Part shown: piece by piece, positions 7,313 to 14,965 of the stretch | How the letters are laid out: each line of letters starts with the position of its first letter | Numbering within the stretch: the stretch's first letter is position 1 | Assembly: GCA_033720815.1 (NCBI GenBank) | Contig: JAWWBT010000028.1 | Location: 1-18,475 of the forward strand | Origin: JAWWBS01 sp033720815 | Lineage (GTDB): Bacteria; Pseudomonadota; Gammaproteobacteria; Natronospirales; JAJUFS01 | Length of the DNA stretch: 18,475 bases | Direction: 5' to 3' | Program-made: the position numbers and the translations under genes | Notes under the pieces: model-generated | The model's input: only the letters and a program-made list of their open reading frames with translations | What the model was told of the DNA's origin: nothing | The model's database searches: none

Positions 7313-8587
7313 GTGTTTGACCGTCCCCAAAGCGGTGAACGCGCCATCCTCGTGCACCTGGATTTTGGCCCCGGCCATGATTCGGTTGCGCTGGATGAAT
7401 TGCGCGAGCTGACCCTTTCCGCCGGCGCCACGCCACTGGCGGAAATTACCGGTTCGCGGCATTCACCCGACCCGAAGTATTTCTGCGGCACCGGCAAGGC
7501 GGACGAAATCCGCGAAGCCGTGGTCGCCAATGACGGCGAGCTGGTCATCTTCAACCACGAGTTGTCGCCCAGCCAGGAGCGCAACCTCGAGCGCCTGCTG
7601 AAATGCCGGGTACTGGATCGCACAGGCCTCATCCTCGACATCTTTGCGCAGCGCGCGCAGTCCCATGACGGCAAGTTGCAGGTCGAACTCGCGCAGTTGC
7701 GTCACCTTTCCACTCGCCTGGTGCGCGGCTGGACCCACCTTGAGCGCCAGAAGGGTGGTATCGGCCTGCGCGGTCCGGGTGAATCCCAGCTCGAAACCGA
7801 CCGTCGCCTTATCGGGCAGCGTATCCGCGCGCTTTCCGAGCGGCTCGAAAAGGTGCGCGGCCAGCGCGAGCAGGGTAGACGCCGTCGCCAGAAGAACGAT
7901 ATTCCGACCGTTGCGCTCGTCGGATACACGAACGCCGGCAAGTCCACGCTTTTCAACCGGCTGACACACGCGCATGTCTACCAGGCGGACCAGTTGTTCG
8001 CGACGCTGGACCCGACCGTGCGCCGGCTGGACATGGAAGAGGGCGGTCCGGTCGTGCTGGCCGATACCGTCGGATTCATTCGCGATTTGCCGCATGACCT
8101 GGTCGCCGCATTTCGATCCACCCTCCGCGAAGCAGAAGACGCCGACCTGCTGTTGCACGTGATGGATGCGTCCAGCGAGGAGCGCGCTGCGCAGCAGGCG
8201 ACGGTGGAAGAAGTGCTCGAAGAAATCGGCGCGGGCGAGCTGCCGCAGCTGCTGGTCTACAACAAGATCGACCTTATCGACGAACAGCCACGCATTGATC
8301 GTGATGCCGAAGGCCGGCCCGTGCGGGTGTGGATCTCCGCGCTGAAGCAGCAGGGTTTCGACGAATTGCTTGTGGCGATTCGCGAACGCACCCGCGAGGA
8401 ACTGGTGGAGGGATGGATCACTCTTGCACCATCCCAGGGCCGCGCACGCGCGAAGCTGTTCGAGCTTGGTGCAGTGCGCGAGGAAGCCGTTACCGAACAG
8501 GGCGGCTGGGACCTGCACGTCGAAATGCCGGAGCGCGATTACCGGCAATTGTGCAGCCACGAGTCGCTGGGCGACCCGCTGCACTAG
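7313..8587 (+). CDS. hflX: Ribosome-associated GTPase HflX
   Basis: This 424-residue TRAFAC GTPase binds 50S and splits stalled ribosomes under heat stress. The N-terminal HflX domain includes KYFCGTGKADEI (55-66), LDRTGLILDIFAQRA (101-115) and GGIGLRGPGESQLETDRR (148-165), the helical-linker signature. The G domain has G1 GYTNAGKST (204-212), G3 DTVG (251-254), G4 NKID (317-320) and G5 SAL (342-344). Length matches E. coli (426). The start is a GTG at 7313, giving MFDR as in the E. coli protein. An in-frame stop at 7295-7297 rules out a longer ATG form, and there is no clear Shine-Dalgarno sequence. A 15-codon ORF (7273-7320) overlaps this start and might provide coupling. hflX lies 46 bp after hfq, with hflK next. 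Confidence 0.96.
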   Translation: MFDRPQSGERAILVHLDFGPGHDSVALDELRELTLSAGATPLAEITGSRHSPDPKYFCGTGKADEIREAVVANDGELVIFNHELSPSQERNLERLLKCRVLDRTGLILDIFAQRAQSHDGKLQVELAQLRHLSTRLVRGWTHLERQKGGIGLRGPGESQLETDRRLIGQRIRALSERLEKVRGQREQGRRRRQKNDIPTVALVGYTNAGKSTLFNRLTHAHVYQADQLFATLDPTVRRLDMEEGGPVVLADTVGFIRDLPHDLVAAFRSTLREAEDADLLLHVMDASSEERAAQQATVEEVLEEIGAGELPQLLVYNKIDLIDEQPRIDRDAEGRPVRVWISALKQQGFDELLVAIRERTREELVEGWITLAPSQGRARAKLFELGAVREEAVTEQGGWDLHVEMPERDYRQLCSHESLGDPLH

Positions 8588-8625
8588 AAATCTCATGGAA
8601 ATCGCCTCTTCCGACCGTCTATCTG

Positions 8626-8654
8626 TTGCGGTTGCGGGGGGCGGTTCCTACAAT
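8626..8654 (+). promoter_or_regulatory. Predicted sigma70 promoter for hflK-hflC
   Basis: TTGCGG (8626-8631) and TACAAT (8649-8654) are 17 bp apart in the 140-bp hflX-hflK gap. A start near 8661 would leave a leader of about 67 nt. That leader contains a perfect 5-bp hairpin, CCGCC (8673-8677) with GGCGG (8681-8685), before the AGGAG (8717-8721) ribosome binding site. The -10 is a 5/6 match, the -35 is 4/6 and the spacing is ideal. Confidence 0.55.
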
Positions 8655-8727
8655 CCACCTTCGCGCGGCAGTCCGCCCATGGCGGGCAAGGCTGGCGCGA
8701 CCATTCGCTAGGAATCAGGAGAATTCA

Positions 8728-9870
8728 ATGGCCTGGAACGAACCCGGTGGGGACAAGGATCCCTGGGGAAATCAGGGCGGCCGACGCGGGCAGGAAGGCC
8801 CGCCGGACCTCGACAAGGTCATCCGCGACATGCAGCGTCGCTTCAGCAGCCTCTTCGGAGGCGGCAAGGGTGGTAACGGTGGCGGCGGCGGTAACGGTGC
8901 TGCCTTCGGCCTGGTTTTCGCCGGTGTGCTGGCCGTGTGGCTCGCGTCCGGTTTCTACCAGGTGGATGAAGCCGAGCGCGGCGTGGTGATGCAGTTCGGT
9001 GATTATGCCGAAACCACCATGCCGGGCCTGCACTGGCACATGCCGTGGCCGATCGAAACGGTGGAAACCGTCAACGTGGCCAGCATCGACGAATACGAGT
9101 ACAAGACCGAGATGCTGACCCGTGACGAAAACATCGTCAGCATCGCGATCTCCGTGCAGTATCGTCGCGCCGACCCGCAGGCTTTCCTCTTCAACGTGCG
9201 TAATCCGGAAATGACCCTGGAAGACGTGACCGATTCTGCCGTGCGCGAAGTGGTCGGCAAGAACACGATGGATTTCGTGCTGGGCGAGGGTCGCGAGGAA
9301 ATTACCAATCGCACGCGCGAACTGGTGCAGTCCACACTGGAAACCTATGGCACCGGTATCGAGATCACCTCGGTGAACCTGCAGGATGCCAACTTCCCGC
9401 GTCCGGTACAGCCGGCCGTGCAGGATGCCATCAAGGCACGCGAGGACAAGGAGCGCTTCGAGCTTGAAGCACAGGCCTATGCCAATGACGTGGTGCCACG
9501 TGCACGCGGCCAGGCGGCTCGTCGCATCGAGGCTGCCGAAGCCTACAAGCAGGAAGTGATCGCCAACGCGGAAGGCCAGACTGCGCGTTTCACCGCCTTG
9601 CTTCGCGAGTACAAGAAGGCGCCGGGTGTTACCCGCGAACGTCTCTTCCTGGAAACGATGGAGCAGATCCTTGGCAGCACCAACAAGGTGCTGGTCAGTG
9701 CGGATGGCAGCGGCAACCTCATGGTGCTGCCACTGCAGGAAATGCTGAAGAACGCGGGCATGATGGGTAGCGGTAGCGACTCGACCGAATCCAGCCCGAC
9801 CAATTCCTCGACGCCGAGCACGGAAGAACGTGATCGTGAATCGGCACGCGACAGGGGGGCACGTCGATGA
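8728..9870 (+). CDS. hflK: FtsH protease modulator HflK (SPFH/band 7 membrane protein)
   Basis: This 380-residue subunit of the HflKC complex forms a large periplasmic cage around the FtsH AAA protease. The N-terminal about 57 residues are cytoplasmic and Gly/Asn/Arg-rich (MAWNEPGGDKDPWG, then GGGKGGNGGGGGNG at 44-57). One transmembrane segment lies at about 58-77, followed by the SPFH domain (about 78-250) with YQVDEAERGVVMQFG (77-91) and PGLHWHMPWPIE (99-110). A coiled region rich in Ala, Glu and Arg (about 237-300) and a Ser/Thr-rich tail complete it. The start is set by AGGAG (8717-8721) and the canonical MAWNEPG sequence. The stop overlaps the hflC ATG in an ATGA, the usual coupling for these stoichiometric partners. 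Confidence 0.96.
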   Translation: MAWNEPGGDKDPWGNQGGRRGQEGPPDLDKVIRDMQRRFSSLFGGGKGGNGGGGGNGAAFGLVFAGVLAVWLASGFYQVDEAERGVVMQFGDYAETTMPGLHWHMPWPIETVETVNVASIDEYEYKTEMLTRDENIVSIAISVQYRRADPQAFLFNVRNPEMTLEDVTDSAVREVVGKNTMDFVLGEGREEITNRTRELVQSTLETYGTGIEITSVNLQDANFPRPVQPAVQDAIKAREDKERFELEAQAYANDVVPRARGQAARRIEAAEAYKQEVIANAEGQTARFTALLREYKKAPGVTRERLFLETMEQILGSTNKVLVSADGSGNLMVLPLQEMLKNAGMMGSGSDSTESSPTNSSTPSTEERDRESARDRGARR

Positions 9871-10745
9871 AGAAACTGGCGACCATCATCCCGATACTGC
9901 TGCTGGCAGTGATCGTGCTCTCCGCCCTCGGCGGTAGTCCGGCCTTTACGGTTTCGGAGCGCGAGCACGCCATCAAGTTCCGCTTCGGTGAAATCCTGCG
10001 CTCGGATTACGAGCCGGGCCTGCACTTCAAGATTCCGTTCGTCAATAACGTGCGCAAGTTCGATAACCGCGTACTGACGCTGGATAACCAGCCGGAAGAA
10101 TTCCTCACCGAGGAAAAGAAGAACGTCATCGTCGACTTCTTCGTGAAGTGGCAGATTACCGACGTCGACAGCTTCTACCGTGCCACGAGCGGCTTCGAAT
10201 CGAACGCGACGCAGCGCCTGCTGAAGATCATGCAGGACGGGCTGCGCAACGAGTTCGCGAAGCGCACGGTGAAGGAAGTCGTTTCCGCCGAGCGTACGGA
10301 AATCGTCGACCGCATGACGCGCGAAGCGCAGAACGCGGCGAAGGAATTCGGTATCTCTGTCGTCGATGTACGCGTAAAGCGTATCGACCTGCCGGATGCT
10401 GTCAGCAGCTCGGTGTTCCAGCGCATGACGCAGGAACGTAACCGTATTGCCGCGCAGCTGCGCGCAGAGGGTGGCGAAGCGGCCGAGCGTATTCGCGCGG
10501 AAGCGGATCGCAACCGTACCGTCATCCTTGCAGAGGCATTTCGCGATGCCGAACGTCTCCGTGGTGATGGCGATGCGCGTGCAGCAGAGATCTACGCGAA
10601 TGCCTATGAGCGTGATGCCGAGTTCTACTCGTTCTATCGCAGCCTCGAGGCTTACCGTAAATCGATTGGCGGCGGCCAGGACGTGCTGGTGCTCGAACCG
10701 GATAGCGAGTTCTTCCAGTACTTCGGCAAGAAGCTGCGCCGCTAG
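9867..10745 (+). CDS. hflC: FtsH protease modulator HflC (SPFH/band 7 membrane protein)
   Basis: This 292-residue partner of HflK has an N-terminal hydrophobic anchor (about residues 4-24, LATIIPILLLAVIVLSALG) with most of the chain in the periplasm. The SPFH domain begins at FTVSEREHAIKFRFGEI (27-43) and PGLHFKIPFVNNVRKFDNR (50-68). A long charged helix (about 187-250, many ERxR and AEADR repeats) matches the coiled coil that packs against HflK. The last residues DSEFFQYFGKKLRR are the conserved HflC end. Length is close to that of E. coli (334), slightly shorter. The start ATG overlaps the hflK stop. A 3-bp gap leads into the DUF2065 gene. Confidence 0.96.
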   Translation: MKKLATIIPILLLAVIVLSALGGSPAFTVSEREHAIKFRFGEILRSDYEPGLHFKIPFVNNVRKFDNRVLTLDNQPEEFLTEEKKNVIVDFFVKWQITDVDSFYRATSGFESNATQRLLKIMQDGLRNEFAKRTVKEVVSAERTEIVDRMTREAQNAAKEFGISVVDVRVKRIDLPDAVSSSVFQRMTQERNRIAAQLRAEGGEAAERIRAEADRNRTVILAEAFRDAERLRGDGDARAAEIYANAYERDAEFYSFYRSLEAYRKSIGGGQDVLVLEPDSEFFQYFGKKLRR

Positions 10746-10748
10746 GGC

Positions 10749-10943
10749 GTGAATATCGATTGGACGACTCTGGGGTCGGCGCTGGCGCTGGTCTTCGTGA
10801 TCGAGGGGATCTTTCCCTTTATCGGGCCGCGCCGGTTTCGCCAGACCCTGTTGCATGCCGTGACACTGAGTGACCGGACCCTGCGCGTGCTGGGTCTGGT
10901 CTCCATGGTGTCTGGCGTCTTCCTGCTTTACCTCCTGCGGTGA
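10749..10943 (+). CDS. DUF2065 family small membrane protein (YjeT-like)
   Basis: This 64-residue protein has two predicted transmembrane helices: about 7-25 (LGSALALVFVIEGIFPFIG) and about 44-62 (LRVLGLVSMVSGVFLLYLL), with a basic connecting loop (PRRFRQ). It matches E. coli YjeT (65 residues), which occupies the same place between hflC and purA; its function is not established. The GTG at 10749 is 3 bp after the hflC stop, with only a weak GGG upstream, so translation probably depends on coupling to hflC. Conserved position suggests a link to HflKC-FtsH membrane quality control, but that is only inference from synteny. Confidence 0.85.
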   Translation: MNIDWTTLGSALALVFVIEGIFPFIGPRRFRQTLLHAVTLSDRTLRVLGLVSMVSGVFLLYLLR

Positions 10944-10946
10944 ACG

Positions 10947-10988
10947 CAGGTGAAAACCTGGCTCCGTCGCAGGCATGGAGCAATTTTT
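10947..10988 (+). promoter_or_regulatory. Structured purA leader with alternative pairings
   Basis: CAGGT (10947-10951) pairs with ACCTG (10956-10960) around a GAAA tetraloop. GCTCC (10961-10965) can pair with GGAGC (10977-10981), followed by a five-T run (10984-10988), a weak terminator-like arrangement. CCTG (10957-10960) can instead pair with CAGG (10970-10973), which would exclude both hairpins. This could be an attenuator, but stems are only 4-5 bp and the layout may be chance. Confidence 0.25.
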
Positions 10989-11001
10989 CTAGAGAGAGAT
11001 C

Positions 11002-12300
11002 ATGGCAAAGAACGTGGTAGTGATCGGCACCCAGTGGGGTGACGAGGGCAAGGGCAAGATCGTTGACCTGCTGACCGACAAGGCAGCGGCAGTGGCACGA
11101 TTCCAGGGTGGTCACAATGCCGGCCACACGCTGGTCATCGGTGGCGAGAAGACGGTGCTGCACCTGATTCCTTCCGGCATCCTGCGCGATGACGTCGAGT
11201 GCCTCATCGGCAACGGCGTGGTGCTTTCTCCCGTCGCGTTGATGGATGAAATCCACATGCTGGAGGAAAAGAACGTGCCGGTCCGCGAACGCCTGCGCAT
11301 CAGCCCGGCATGCCCGTTGATCCTGCCGAGCCATGTTGCACTCGACAAGGCGCGCGAAAAGGCACGTGGTGACAACCCGATCGGTACTACCGGTCGCGGT
11401 ATCGGTCCCGCGTACGAAGACAAGGTTGCGCGTCGTGCCGTTCGTTTCGGCGACCTGGTTCATCGCGAACGATTTGCGGCAAAGCTGGGCGAGATTCTCG
11501 ACTTCCACAATTTCATCCTGAAGGAATACTTCAAGGAAGAAGCCGTCGATTTCCAGGAAACGCTCGAGCAGTACCTGAAGCTCGGCGAAGAACTGGCGCC
11601 GCTGATGGCCGACGTGACCGGCAAGCTTGCGCACTATCGCGAAGAAGGCAAGGGTGTCCTGTTCGAAGGCGCGCAGGGTGCGTTGCTGGATATCGACCTT
11701 GGCACCTTCCCGTTCGTCACGTCGTCGAATACCACTGCCGGTGGTGCGGCGACCGGTACAGGTGTCGGGCCGCGTTACCTCGACTACGTGCTTGGCATCG
11801 TCAAGGCCTACACCACGCGTGTCGGTGCGGGCCCGTTCCCGACTGAACTGTTCGATGAAGTCGGTGAGCACCTTGGCAAGAAGGGGCACGAGTTCGGTGC
11901 GACGACCGGCCGTCGCCGTCGTTGTGGCTGGTTTGATGCCGTAGCGCTGCGCCGTTCTGTGATCAACAATTCGGTTTCCGGCCTGTGCATCACCAAGCTC
12001 GACGTGCTGGATGGTCTCGATACCATCAGCATTGCGGTGGCCTACAAGACCGACAAGGGCGAGTCGATGGATGTGCCGCTGGGGGCAGACCAGCTCGCCG
12101 AGTGCGAACCGGTGTACATGGAAATGCCGGGCTGGAAGGAAAGCACCGTCGGCATCACCGAAAAGGACAAGCTGCCGCAGGCCGCGCTGGATTACCTGGC
12201 GAAGATCGAGGAACTGGTTGGCGTGCCCATCGATATCATCTCCACCGGCCCGGACCGGAAGGAAACGATCGTTCTTCGTCATCCCTTCGACGAAGCCTGA
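11002..12300 (+). CDS. purA: Adenylosuccinate synthetase PurA
   Basis: This 432-residue cytosolic homodimer converts IMP, aspartate and GTP to adenylosuccinate, the first committed step to AMP. Motifs in order are GDEGKGK (13-19, catalytic Asp14), GGHNAGHT (36-43, His42), GTTGRGIGPAYEDK (128-141, IMP binding), FEGAQG (221-226), TTGRRRRCGWFD (301-312, aspartate binding and arginines), TKLDVLDG (331-338, guanine binding) and STGPDR (414-419). Length matches E. coli (432). A purine-rich AGAGAGAGA (10991-10999) precedes the ATG. In Pseudomonas and betaproteobacteria hisZ often sits just upstream; here only the DUF2065 gene does. A strong terminator follows 5 bp after the stop, ending this gene block. 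Confidence 0.98.
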   Translation: MAKNVVVIGTQWGDEGKGKIVDLLTDKAAAVARFQGGHNAGHTLVIGGEKTVLHLIPSGILRDDVECLIGNGVVLSPVALMDEIHMLEEKNVPVRERLRISPACPLILPSHVALDKAREKARGDNPIGTTGRGIGPAYEDKVARRAVRFGDLVHRERFAAKLGEILDFHNFILKEYFKEEAVDFQETLEQYLKLGEELAPLMADVTGKLAHYREEGKGVLFEGAQGALLDIDLGTFPFVTSSNTTAGGAATGTGVGPRYLDYVLGIVKAYTTRVGAGPFPTELFDEVGEHLGKKGHEFGATTGRRRRCGWFDAVALRRSVINNSVSGLCITKLDVLDGLDTISIAVAYKTDKGESMDVPLGADQLAECEPVYMEMPGWKESTVGITEKDKLPQAALDYLAKIEELVGVPIDIISTGPDRKETIVLRHPFDEA

Positions 12301-12305
12301 TCATG

Positions 12306-12334
12306 AAAAAGGCCGCGCATTGCGCGGCCTTTTT
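12306..12334 (+). terminator. Intrinsic terminator of the purA operon (bidirectional)
   Basis: GGCCGCGC (12311-12318) pairs perfectly with GCGCGGCC (12322-12329) around a 3-nt loop, flanked by five A and five T. It works on paper in both directions: it ends purA transcription and could back up the leftward tRNA-Leu terminator. Confidence 0.9.
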
Positions 12335-12360
12335 CATTGCGCCTGCAGGGACGCATAAAG

Positions 12361-12391
12361 AAAAAGCCCGCAAGCGATGCTTGCGGGCTTT
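12361..12391 (-). terminator. Intrinsic terminator of tRNA-Leu
   Basis: On the minus strand an 11-bp perfect stem (12379-12389 pairs with 12365-12375, loop of 3) is followed by a T-run (complement of the A-run 12361-12365, with more T beyond one interruption). It begins about 10 bp after the tRNA 3' CCA. On the plus strand the trailing bases TTTCT make it a weaker terminator. Confidence 0.85.
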
Positions 12392-12399
12392 CTCGAATG

Positions 12400-12486
12400 T
12401 GGTGCCGAGGAGAGGACTTGAACCTCCACGGGGTTGCCCCCACCAGCACCTGAAGCTGGCGCGTCTACCAATTCCGCCACCTCGGC
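12400..12486 (-). tRNA. leu tRNA (CAG): tRNA-Leu, anticodon CAG
   Basis: Minus-strand reading gives an 87-nt class II tRNA. The acceptor stem is GCCGAGG with CCTCGGC, with A73 and a genome-encoded CCA (12402-12400). The D-arm has GCGGAATTGGTAGACGC. The anticodon stem CCAGC/GCTGG has loop TTCAGGT, so the anticodon is CAG, reading CUG. The long variable arm is GGGG-CAA-CCCC and the T-loop TTCAAGT. CUG is the dominant Leu codon in the neighbouring genes, so this is likely a major tRNA. It sits on the opposite strand between purA and rnr, with its own promoter and terminator. No island or truncated att copy is seen beside it. Confidence 0.98.
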
Positions 12487-12523
12487 ATATCCTGTCGGGG
12501 CGCCGCCCCTCAGGAGACGCCGC

Positions 12524-12551
12524 ATTTTACCGGCAAACATTTCCTTGTCAA
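12524..12551 (-). promoter_or_regulatory. Near-consensus sigma70 promoter for tRNA-Leu
   Basis: On the minus strand a perfect TTGACA (12551-12546) and TAAAAT (12529-12524) are 16 bp apart. The -10 is followed by the GC-rich discriminator GCGGCG, the kind associated with stringent (ppGpp/DksA) control of stable RNA genes. A start near 12517 leaves about a 30-nt 5' leader containing a GGGGC (12497-12501) / GCCCC (12505-12509) hairpin, to be removed by RNase P. Confidence 0.8.
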
Positions 12552-12557
12552 TGCGGC

Positions 12558-12566
12558 TGTAATAAT
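12558..12566 (+). promoter_or_regulatory. Possible extended -10 promoter for rnr
   Basis: TGT followed by AATAAT (12561-12566, 5/6 match) forms an extended -10 element 27 bp before the rnr ATG, without a clear -35. It lies beside the -35 of the leftward tRNA-Leu promoter (12546-12551), so the two divergent promoters would overlap. No good Shine-Dalgarno sequence precedes rnr. Confidence 0.35.
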
Positions 12567-12592
12567 TTTTTCGCTGGCGCACAATACGGCCC

Positions 12593-14965
12593 ATGAGCAA
12601 AAAAGACGAAAGAAAATCGAAAAAACCTGTGGGGCCGCACGGTGCGGACCCGAATGCTGCGCGCGAGGCGCGGCGCTACGACAAGCCGATCCCGAGCCGG
12701 GAGTTCATTCTCGGTGTGTTGTCGGACCTGGGGCATCCGGCAAGGGAACGCGAAATTGCTGCCGAGCTGGCACTTTCCAGCGAACAGGACCTTGAGGCGC
12801 TGCACCGCCGCCTGCGGGCGATGGTGCGCGATGGCCAGCTGGTGCGGAATCGCCGGGGTGATTTCTGCCTGCCGGAGAAGGTTGGCGTCATTGTCGGCAC
12901 GGTGCAGGCACACCGCGACGGCTTCGGCTTCCTGATTCCCGATGAGGGAGACGAGGACCTGTACCTGGCGCCTCGCCAGATGGCGAACCTGATGCACGGT
13001 GACCGTGTCTCGGTGCGACTGAAGTCGACCGATAATCGCGGCCGCAAGGAAGGCAGCCTGGTCGATATCCTGGAACGGGCGACCACGACGCTGGTCGGTC
13101 GCTACTTCAATGAAAGCGGTGTCGGCTTCGTCGAGCCGGACAACACCCGCTTCCAGCATGACGTGATCATCCCGGAAGGTGAGCGCAACGGTGCCGAGCA
13201 TGGCCAGATCGTGGTCGTGCAGCTGACCGGGTATCCTGCGCCGCATACCCAGCCGAAGGGCAAGATCGTGAAGGTGCTGGGCGAGCATCGCGCCGCCGGC
13301 ATGGAAGTGGAAATAGCCATCCATTCCTTCGGGCTGCCGCACGAATTCCCGACCGAGGTCATCGAGCATGCCGAATCGTATGGCGATTCGGTGCCGGAGA
13401 AGGCGAAGGAAGGACGCAAGGACCTGCGCGACCTCGACCTCGTGACCATCGACGGCGAAGACGCGCGGGACTTCGATGACGCGGTCTATTGCGAACCGAA
13501 TGACAAGGGCTGGCGCCTTATCGTCGCGATTGCCGACGTGGCGCACTACGTGCAGATCGATGAAGTCGAGGACAGCCCGCTGGACCAGGAAGCGCAGAAG
13601 CGCGGTACGTCGGTGTATTTCCCCGATTGGGTGATCCCGATGTTGCCGGAGAACCTTTCCAACGGCCTGTGTTCGCTGAACCCGCATGTCGATCGCCTGT
13701 GCATGGTGGCGGACATGCAGGTCAACCAGCAGGGCAAGGTCGAGAATTCGCGTTTCTACAATGGTGTGCTGCAGTCGAAGAAGCGGCTTACCTACAACCA
13801 GGTCGGTGCGCTGCTGGAAGAGGGTGACAAGGATGTGCACCAGGAGCTCGGCCCGCTGGTCGATCGACTTTATGCCTTGCACGAACTTTACAAGGCGTTC
13901 CGCAAGTCGCGCGACAAGCGTGGCGCCATCGATTTCGACCGGCCGGAAACGCGCATCCTCTTTGACGAGAACCGGAAGATCTCCGAAATCCGTCCGGTGG
14001 TCCGCAACGTCGCGCACAAGATCATCGAGGAATGCATGATCGCCGCAAACGTCGAGGCAGCGAAGTTCCTGCATCGCCACGAAGTGCCGACGCTGTACCG
14101 CGCGCATGCGCAGCCGGGTGAAGATTCCATCGAGGAATTGCGTGAATTCCTCGGCCCGCTCGGGCTGACGCTCGGTGGCGGTAACAGCCCGCAACCGAAG
14201 GATTACAAGAAGCTGATCGACTCCATCCAGGAGCGCGATGACCGCTTCCTGATCGAGACGGTGCTGCTGCGTTCGATGTCGCGGGCGGTCTACCAGCCGA
14301 AGGCGGAAGGGCACTTCGGTCTTGCGCTCGAGCATTACGCGCATTTCACCTCGCCAATCCGCCGCTACCCGGACCTGCTGGTTCATCGTGGCATCAAGAA
14401 GATTCTCGACAAGTCGGGCAAGGTGGAATTCCCGTACACCGAGAAACAGATGGAGCAACTCGGCACGCACACGTCGATGACGGAGCGCCGAGCCGACGAC
14501 GCAACTCGCGATGCCGAGGCGTGGCTGAAGTGCGACTTCATGACCGACAAGGTCGGCGAGGAATTCCAGGCACGAGTCACCGGCGTGACGTCGTTCGGTT
14601 TGTTCGTCGAAATTCCCGACCTGCAGATCGAAGGCCTGGTGCATGTCACCTCGCTCGAGAACGATTATTACCAGCATGATCCTGCGGCCCGCCGCCTGGT
14701 GGGTGAGCGTACCGGCCTGGAATTCCGTCTCTCGGACCCGATCCGCGTGCGCGTGATGCGCGTAGACCCGGACGAGCGAAAGATCGACTTCGAGCCGGTC
14801 GATGCACGCGCCGACGGCCAGCGCCATCGTGGCGAGAAGAAGGGCGGTGGCGGTCCGAAGAGCGGTGGCCAGAAGCAGAAGGGCAAGCCAAAGGGTGGCG
14901 GAAAAGCCAACAAGGGCGCCGGAAAAGACAAGAAGAAAACCAGCAAGGGCAAGCGCCGTAAATGA
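12593..14965 (+). CDS. rnr: Ribonuclease R (RNase II/RNB family 3'-5' exoribonuclease)
   Basis: This 790-residue enzyme degrades structured RNA, including rRNA and tRNA fragments and tmRNA-tagged messages. Domains in order are a basic N-terminal helix-turn-helix region (about 1-95), two cold-shock domains (about 97-165 and 167-240), the RNB catalytic domain (about 275-620), the S1 domain (about 655-738) and a Lys/Gly-rich tail (742-790). The catalytic Asp cluster is in TIDGEDARDFDDAV (285-298: D287, D293, D295, D296). HFTSPIRRYPDLLVHR (584-599) is another hallmark, with the conserved catalytic Arg. Length is near E. coli RNase R (813). The ATG is the first in frame after the divergent tRNA promoter, and the conserved MSKKD-type basic start supports it. 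The stop overlaps the rlmB ATG in ATGA, so the two are coupled. Confidence 0.97.
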   Translation: MSKKDERKSKKPVGPHGADPNAAREARRYDKPIPSREFILGVLSDLGHPAREREIAAELALSSEQDLEALHRRLRAMVRDGQLVRNRRGDFCLPEKVGVIVGTVQAHRDGFGFLIPDEGDEDLYLAPRQMANLMHGDRVSVRLKSTDNRGRKEGSLVDILERATTTLVGRYFNESGVGFVEPDNTRFQHDVIIPEGERNGAEHGQIVVVQLTGYPAPHTQPKGKIVKVLGEHRAAGMEVEIAIHSFGLPHEFPTEVIEHAESYGDSVPEKAKEGRKDLRDLDLVTIDGEDARDFDDAVYCEPNDKGWRLIVAIADVAHYVQIDEVEDSPLDQEAQKRGTSVYFPDWVIPMLPENLSNGLCSLNPHVDRLCMVADMQVNQQGKVENSRFYNGVLQSKKRLTYNQVGALLEEGDKDVHQELGPLVDRLYALHELYKAFRKSRDKRGAIDFDRPETRILFDENRKISEIRPVVRNVAHKIIEECMIAANVEAAKFLHRHEVPTLYRAHAQPGEDSIEELREFLGPLGLTLGGGNSPQPKDYKKLIDSIQERDDRFLIETVLLRSMSRAVYQPKAEGHFGLALEHYAHFTSPIRRYPDLLVHRGIKKILDKSGKVEFPYTEKQMEQLGTHTSMTERRADDATRDAEAWLKCDFMTDKVGEEFQARVTGVTSFGLFVEIPDLQIEGLVHVTSLENDYYQHDPAARRLVGERTGLEFRLSDPIRVRVMRVDPDERKIDFEPVDARADGQRHRGEKKGGGGPKSGGQKQKGKPKGGGKANKGAGKDKKKTSKGKRRK

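Noticed and set aside
8329..8727. N-terminal extension of hflK back into hflX.
   Set aside because: The extension overlaps the end of hflX in another frame and has no HflK similarity. The canonical MAWNEPG start follows a good AGGAG.
12400..12450. tRNA-Leu 3' end as an integration (att) site.
   Set aside because: tRNA genes are common targets, but no integrase, no repeated 3' tRNA fragment and no compositional shift is seen; purA follows directly.
12548..14827. A 759-codon open frame on the minus strand, antisense to rnr.
   Set aside because: It mirrors the rnr codons in GC-rich DNA, where stops are rare in the antisense frame. It has no recognisable domains, no ribosome binding site, and would run through tRNA-Leu promoter sequence. 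rnr itself has full catalytic motifs.
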